A stretch of 64,000 nt of DNA, from contig JAOWCC010000577.1 of NCBI GenBank assembly GCA_030867875.1, positions 142,096,344 through 142,160,343 of the forward strand, given 5' to 3'. The DNA is from Actinernus sp. WN-2022. Its lineage: Eukaryota; Cnidaria; Anthozoa; Actiniaria; Actinernidae. Each line of letters begins with the position of its first letter. The stretch's first letter is position 1. The notes beneath the pieces were generated by a model. It saw nothing but the letters and a program-made list of their open reading frames with translations, was not told where the DNA came from and made no database searches. The translations under genes were made by a program, and so were the position numbers. This document shows, in pieces, positions 59,507-64,000 of the stretch.

Positions 59507-59637
59507 AGCCCGGTTTCCATATAATCGCAACGATCGCAGGATTCTTTTGTTCTGTGTGAATCGAAGCGTAAATTTATACGCAGAACAAAAGAATCCAGCG
59601 ATCGCTGCGATCGTTGCGATCATATGGAAACCAGGCT
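59507..59637. mobile_element. Foldback MITE with TTA duplication (131 bp)
   Basis: Ends AGCCCGGTTTCCATATAATC / GATCATATGGAAACCAGGCT pair and continue through gcaacgatcgcagg and gattcttttgttctg. TTA flanks at 59504-59506 and 59638-59640. It shares target size and AG-C-C-type ends with the MITE at 56065-56320. Confidence 0.85.
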
Positions 59638-59640
59638 TTA

Positions 59641-60054
59641 CACTTAGCGATACATTCGTCAGTCTTGAGCGTACGTTTTTTGTTTCACTCAAATCACTGG
59701 CAATTTGCTGCAGTTTTCCCACTTTTCCAAGGCTTCCGATGCAAGCTATTTAATGCCAGAGTATGTTTACGTAACAATTTCGTCAAAAACTTTGATTTTG
59801 GAACACTTTGGGATTATATCACCAATCCGGATTTAAAAAAATAAGCCAATCAGAGCGCGCGATTTCAGGGGATTCCGGCCCGGAAATTACACCAAAATAT
59901 TCTGGTTTATTATTATTATTTTATTTGTTCATAACTATTATTTATTATTATTTATTATTTATTATTATTTTATTTGTTCGTAAAATCATGGAACGAGCCG
60001 TAAAACTCTCAATTCTACAGCTTCCTCGAGGAAAATAGACTCTTATACTCGTAG
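59641..60054. other. AT-rich low-complexity stretch
   Basis: A ccaatcagagcgcgcg motif near 59846 recurs at 62635. 59908-59985 is (TTA)n-like with ttattttatttgttc duplicated. Nothing coding before the LINE. Confidence 0.5.
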
Positions 60055-61460
60055 TAATTTGGATTCCGATCCAGAAGATCAACATCTACAGCTCTATTGC
60101 AAATTACAGATACCTTCCTTCAAAACATGGACCGAGGACAGGTCACAGGCGTGGTATACCTTGACCTTAAAAAGGCCTTTGACACTGTAAACCACTCATT
60201 ACTTTTACGCAAGCTCAGCGCCTATGGTGCTGATTCTATGTGCGTTAAATGGTTCCGGTCATACCTTAGTCATCGTACTCAATGCACTACTATTGGAGAA
60301 GTCTCTTCTACTCAGCGATTGGTTACTGTTGGAGTGCCCCAGGTTCTGTGTTGGGACCAATACTCTTTTTGGTCGATATAAACGACCTTTCTGATTGCCT
60401 GAGACATACAAAGGCGTCTTTGTTTGCTGACGACACAGCAGTTTATTGCACAGCACCTACGGAAAGTGAATTACAACAGAAGCTTAATGATGACCTCTCT
60501 CGTTTAAAGGGCTGGTTAAATAAGCATAGGCTTACTATTAACGCTAAAAAGTCCCAGTTCATGGTCATTGGATCTTCCCAACGGACCAAAGCATTTGGAT
60601 CTGTACAGCTGAATATTGACAAAGACGAGCTTGAGAGCTAGAGTCAGCACGTACAAATGCCTCGGAGTTGTGATTGGGGAAACTGCTAGTTGGTCCGACC
60701 ACATTGAGCTACTTCAAAAGAAAGTAATGCAAAGGCTAGGCGTGTTAAGGAGAATTAAGCACCTATTACCCCAGACCTCTCGTGAAGTAATCGTCAATAC
60801 GCTTATTCTACCGCTGTTTGATTATGGAGACCTTGTTTGGGGGGATAAAGCAAATGATACTTTAATGAGTTCCCTCCAAGTACTTCACAATAAAGCTGTT
60901 AAAGAGATCTTTAACTTGCGGAGAGATGACTCGAGTTCAATGGCCTTAAAGCTTTTAAGCTGGAAGCCATTAGAGTTTAGAAGACATTTTCATCGATGTA
61001 CCTTTGTCTTCAAGTCTTTAAAAGACTCTGTTGACTTTACGTTTAATAGTAGGTTTGGCACTGATGTACATTGTTATAACACCAGAAATAGGAACATGTA
61101 TAAACTTCCTGCATCACGTATTAAATGGGGACAACAGAGAACTGGCTACAATTTTATTAAAGATTGGAATAATTTACCTTCTATAATTACTCAAGCTAAC
61201 ACATTAGCTCAATTTAAACCTGGTTTTTGGAATTTTTATGCATAGTTATATTTCATTAGTAAATCTTTTTTTATGTTTTTTTAGCATTCTTAAAGTAGTT
61301 TCTATTATAGTTTTTCAGTGTTTTTTAAAGTAACTTGTTTTTAATATTATGTTTACTTAGCGTTAGAGGGCCCTCATGAAAAACACCTTCGGGTGATTGT
61401 GGCACCCTCTGTAAATATATGTATTATTATTATTATCATTATTATTATTATTATTATAAC
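60055..61460 (+). mobile_element. 5'-truncated LINE (CR1/L2-like) with ATT tail
   Basis: RT coding (60063-61245) is followed by a 3' UTR with a stem-loop (gagggccctcatg..ggcaccctc, 61366-61411) and an (ATT)n tail at 61421-61458, the usual CR1/L2 3' architecture. It lies within the loop of the giant foldback. Confidence 0.85.
60063..61245 (+). pseudogene. LINE reverse transcriptase, two frameshifts
   Basis: RT starts abruptly at GFRSRRSTSTALLQITD, then VVYLDLKKAFDTVNHSLL, and VTVGVPQ at about 60340, where the frame shifts. The second segment has GSVLGPILFLVDINDLSDCL, the catalytic LFADDTAVY and LTINAKKSQFMVIG. A second shift near 60635 leads to YKCLGVVIGETASW, LQVLHNKAVKEIFNLR and a YNTRNRNMYKLP..WNNLPS C-terminal end, TAG at 61243. 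Confidence 0.88.
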
Positions 61461-62071
61461 AATCTTTCCGATTTAATATGAACAATTTTTAAACTTATAA
61501 AATTATATCTGTGCATGTTCTATACTCGTACTTGTACTGTGCAGACAAGCCAAGAAATATGATACATTCCGTTGAGCGTTCTTTGATATTATTATTTGCT
61601 CTTCTGTTAGGATTCCCAACGTTTGGTGGACATCCGTCCCCGTCCAGAGGGGGCTGCGGAAAGCACAATTGCTTTTTTGAAGATGGTTGTGTTCTTTACT
61701 TGTAATATTGTCATGTCTGTCCGCCATCGAACTGTCAGATATGGTAATAAAGATCAAGACTGGTTTGCGAAGACAGTAAACTAACTGTGCTACTGACAGA
61801 TTATCTCGCTGGAAAAGTGGAACTCTTTCATAATAAGAAAAAGAACAATATGTCAATAGTTTTGTCCAGTTACTATGGAAAGTATCATGGAAATATGTTG
61901 GAAGTTTTCTAGAAATAAGAGTTCCATACTGTGGCAGAGTTCCAGTTTTTCCTGAGTGTCTGGCCGTACTATTACTATTTTCCAGAAGGAAAAACCAATG
62001 AATGGGGAACCTTTTGATATCTTGCGGCATACCATACCGTAACGACTGTAACCACATTACACTACGTACTC
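61461..62071. other. Loop segment with an unrecognised 184-codon frame (-)
   Basis: A - strand open frame spans 62057-61503. Its composition is unremarkable, no motif was recognised, and a shorter frame runs opposite it. I do not call it a gene. Confidence 0.3.
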
Positions 62072-62275
62072 TAGAGCAGATTTTTCATATGAGTGTGGGA
62101 CAAACTACAGCACTGACTACAGCACGGTTACCGTACGGCAAGCCGTGACGTTGAAATGGTTTCCCATTGTTTTTGTCCTGCTGATCCAATCAAATCACAG
62201 AATTGCAGCACAGTACGGTTACAGCACGGCGACGGACATGCCGTAGTTTATCCCACTCATACGAGACCTGCTCTA
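62072..62275. mobile_element. Foldback MITE, third copy of the 57191-type element
   Basis: Reads, in inverse orientation, tagagcaga..gtgggacaaactacagcac, the central ttttgtcctgctgatccaat, and gtttatcccactcatacgag..ctgctcta. It is diverged from the two identical copies. Confidence 0.82.
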
Positions 62276-62811
62276 TGTACAGTCGTACAATATCTGGCGC
62301 ACGCGCGTTCCAGCTTTAAAGTTTGGCACTTCAGGGCCGTGAGCAGTGCAAACACAAAAACCCTCCATAATATAAGCGAGTTTGAGCGCAACAATATCCT
62401 AACTAAACCGCGCATGACAGGGCCTGGGTACGAGTCAGGTATCCAGACACGTCACCTCTTTTGAAAAGCGATAATATTTAACAAATAAAGAAGCCTTAGC
62501 CATGTTTTATACTATCATAAAACACGATGGGCATTTGAGAACATGAGAGAAATGTTAAAGCACAAGCCGCCAGTTGAAAACTATATAACACGGCTAACCA
62601 TGTTATATACTCTGATAAAACATGGCTTCTTAGCCAATCAGAGCGCGCGTACTATCGTATCTATATTATAAACATATTTAGGCAAGCCTAAAAGCGGAGC
62701 TCCCAGTGATTTGAACTGAGGTTACGACCCAAAAGAAACGATAAATTATATAAAAACAAAAACAAAATAATAACTGGTAAAATGAAGAGAAAGGAGCCCC
62801 TGATAACTAGG
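62276..62811. other. Loop segment with a CATGTTTTAT inverted repeat
   Basis: agaagccttagccatgtttt (62487) is inverted at 62612-62632 (aaaacatggcttctta), enclosing a further ccatgttatatact copy. It is followed by ccaatcagagcgcgcg. It is probably a decayed foldback. Confidence 0.55.
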
Positions 62812-63455
62812 AGCGTCCATCTCGTATACTAGGCCTATGTCACAGCGTCCATCCCGTATACTAGGCCTATATCACAGCGTCCATCCCACATACTAGGCCT
62901 ATGTCACAGCGTCCATCCCACATACTACGCCTATGTCACAGCGTCCATCTCGCATACTAGGCCTATGTCACAGCGTCCATCCCGCATACTAGGCCTATGT
63001 CACAGCGTCCATCCCGCATACTAGGCCTATGTCACAGCGTCCATCCCGCATACTACGCCTATGCCACAGCGTCCATCCCACATACTAGGCCTATGTCACA
63101 GCGTCCATCCCGCATACTAGGCCTACGTCACAGCGTCCATCCCACATACTAGGCCTATGTCACAGCGTCCATCCCGCATACTACGCCTATGTCACAGCGT
63201 CCATCCCACATACTACGCCTATGTCACAGCGTCCATCCCGCATACTACGCCTATGCCACAGCGTCCATCCCACATACTAGGCCTATGTCACAGCGTCCAT
63301 CCCACATACTAGGCCTATGTCACAGCGTCCATCCCACATACTAGGCCTATGTCACAGCGTCCATCCCACATACTAGGCCTATGCCACAGCGTCCATCCCG
63401 CATACTAGGCCTATGTCACAGCGTCCATCCCACATACTAGGCCTATGTCACAGCG
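62812..63455. repeat. 32-bp tandem array, right arm (about 20 copies)
   Basis: The complement of the left-arm unit: agcgtccatccc(g/a)catacta(g/c)gcctatgtcac. Sub-variants (tacgcc, atgcc) recur in blocks, suggesting higher-order duplication. Confidence 0.95.
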
Positions 63456-63693
63456 TTTTCACAAGTTAGGTTATTTTTAGAACGGTTTCCCGCTATTGTT
63501 GAGTTGCAATTATTCCTAAGGGAATCAAATCACAAAGGCGTAGCAGCCATGTTGTTTTGTATAACAAAAGTAGCTAATGAGGCATCTTTTATTCCGCATC
63601 AGTTTGTTCCGTTCGCAATGAGTTGCTTTTAAATGACACAAAAATAGAGCTTGGGCTGCCTGTGATTTTAAGCGTTACTACGTACAGGCTTAT

Positions 63694-64000
63694 ATAATAA
63701 TAATATTTTTTTTATACAGGAAACCCCCGTCACCGTATGGTGGTTTTCAGGGAGGACCTGTCACAGAGAATATATAAGCATACATAAAATATATATAATT
63801 ACAAATATAGAAGAAGAAAAAAACTATCATAAAGGAAGAATAAAAACTAAATAAATATATATATATATATATAATATAGTGAGTAGAAAAACTGTGTAGT
63901 ATAAAATATGGTAGTAACTAAAAACTGTTGATTGAGTTCAGTACTGTTTCAAATAGCAGCAGGCAGGAATACGATTCCACTCCTTAAGTAATAAGTACGA
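63694..64000 (-). pseudogene. LINE 3' end (continues beyond the window)
   Basis: On the - strand a KEWNRIP-like C-terminal scrap near 63960, an AT repeat (63858-63880) and a 3' UTR stem-loop (aaccaccatacggtgacggg..) lead to an ATT/ATA tail at 63694-63706. It is the typical CR1/L2-like 3' architecture. The coding part is mostly outside. Confidence 0.55.

Larger units (their letters stand above)
58840..63583. mobile_element. Giant foldback element (4.74 kb) with tandem-repeat arms
   Basis: Inverted arms start gcctcattggctacttttgt at left (58840) and, inverted, gcctcattagctacttttgt at right (63583). They continue through caacatggctactacgc, agcgggaaaccgttct, aacctaacttgtgaaaac, a 32-bp tandem array, and finish in gacgctcct(g/a)gttat (about 59260 / 62800). 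The loop, 59275-62795, contains a MITE, a LINE, and a foldback, with no recognised transposase. The architecture resembles Drosophila FB elements. No clear target duplication was found. Confidence 0.82.

Noticed and set aside
61503..62057. 184-codon open frame on the - strand
   Set aside because: No recognised motif, an unusual composition, an opposing open frame, and a location in the loop of a foldback full of repeats. Not enough to call a gene.
1..64000. Bacterial or viral genome, operons, CRISPR array
   Set aside because: Spliced P450, LINE/SINE content and low coding density indicate animal nuclear DNA. The tandem arrays have no unique spacers and are not CRISPR.

Overview
The window looks like nuclear DNA of an animal, most likely a cnidarian and probably an anthozoan such as a reef coral. 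This is inference from content: an intron-rich microsomal cytochrome P450 gene, CR1/L2/jockey-like LINEs with short microsatellite 3' tails, a degenerate Ty3/gypsy pol, a tyrosine-recombinase gene family I associate with cnidarian genomes, tRNA-derived SINEs, and very many foldback (long inverted-repeat) elements. No bacterial gene structure, rRNA, CRISPR array or intact tRNA gene was seen.

Host gene. One host protein-coding gene is well supported: a CYP clan 2-like cytochrome P450 on the + strand, ATG at 16955 and stop ending at 42726, in four exons (16955-17169, 20176-20333, 28943-29628, 42235-42726). Splice phases agree at all three junctions and give a 516-residue protein with every landmark expected of the family. 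Its introns (3.0, 8.6 and 12.6 kb) are packed with mobile DNA.

Layout. 1-1590: decayed Ty3/gypsy pol. 2006-2560: 173-bp tandem repeat. 3751-3895: tRNA-derived SINE. 4321-4679: hairpin repeats. 5815-8040 (-): tyrosine-recombinase pseudogene split by a 766-bp DNA transposon. 8341-13012 (+): near full-length LINE with esterase-type ORF1 and endonuclease/RT ORF2. 13900-15175: element 'X' with a poly-G tract (second copy 31164-32215). 16955-42726: the P450 gene. 43060-48760: three decayed LINE copies on the - strand. 49158-55560: a 64-bp satellite array split by a LINE that is itself split by two further nested elements. 56065-58669: small foldback elements, tandem duplications and a SINE. 58840-63583: a giant foldback element whose arms contain 32-bp tandem arrays (about 9 and 20 copies), with a LINE in its loop. 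63694-64000: 3' end of another LINE.

How the parts relate. The main interest is a readable stratigraphy of nested insertions. A 2.0-2.9 kb non-coding element ('E-core', termini CATCGCSCAGAAT) is present twice (37253-40927 and 51806-54660). Each copy has its own uninterrupted site elsewhere in the same window, and these show precise insertion with 0-1 bp target-site duplication. Coordinates of repeat ends were read by eye and may be off by a few bases, more where arms are degenerate. Family and superfamily names rest on motif recognition, not on database searches.
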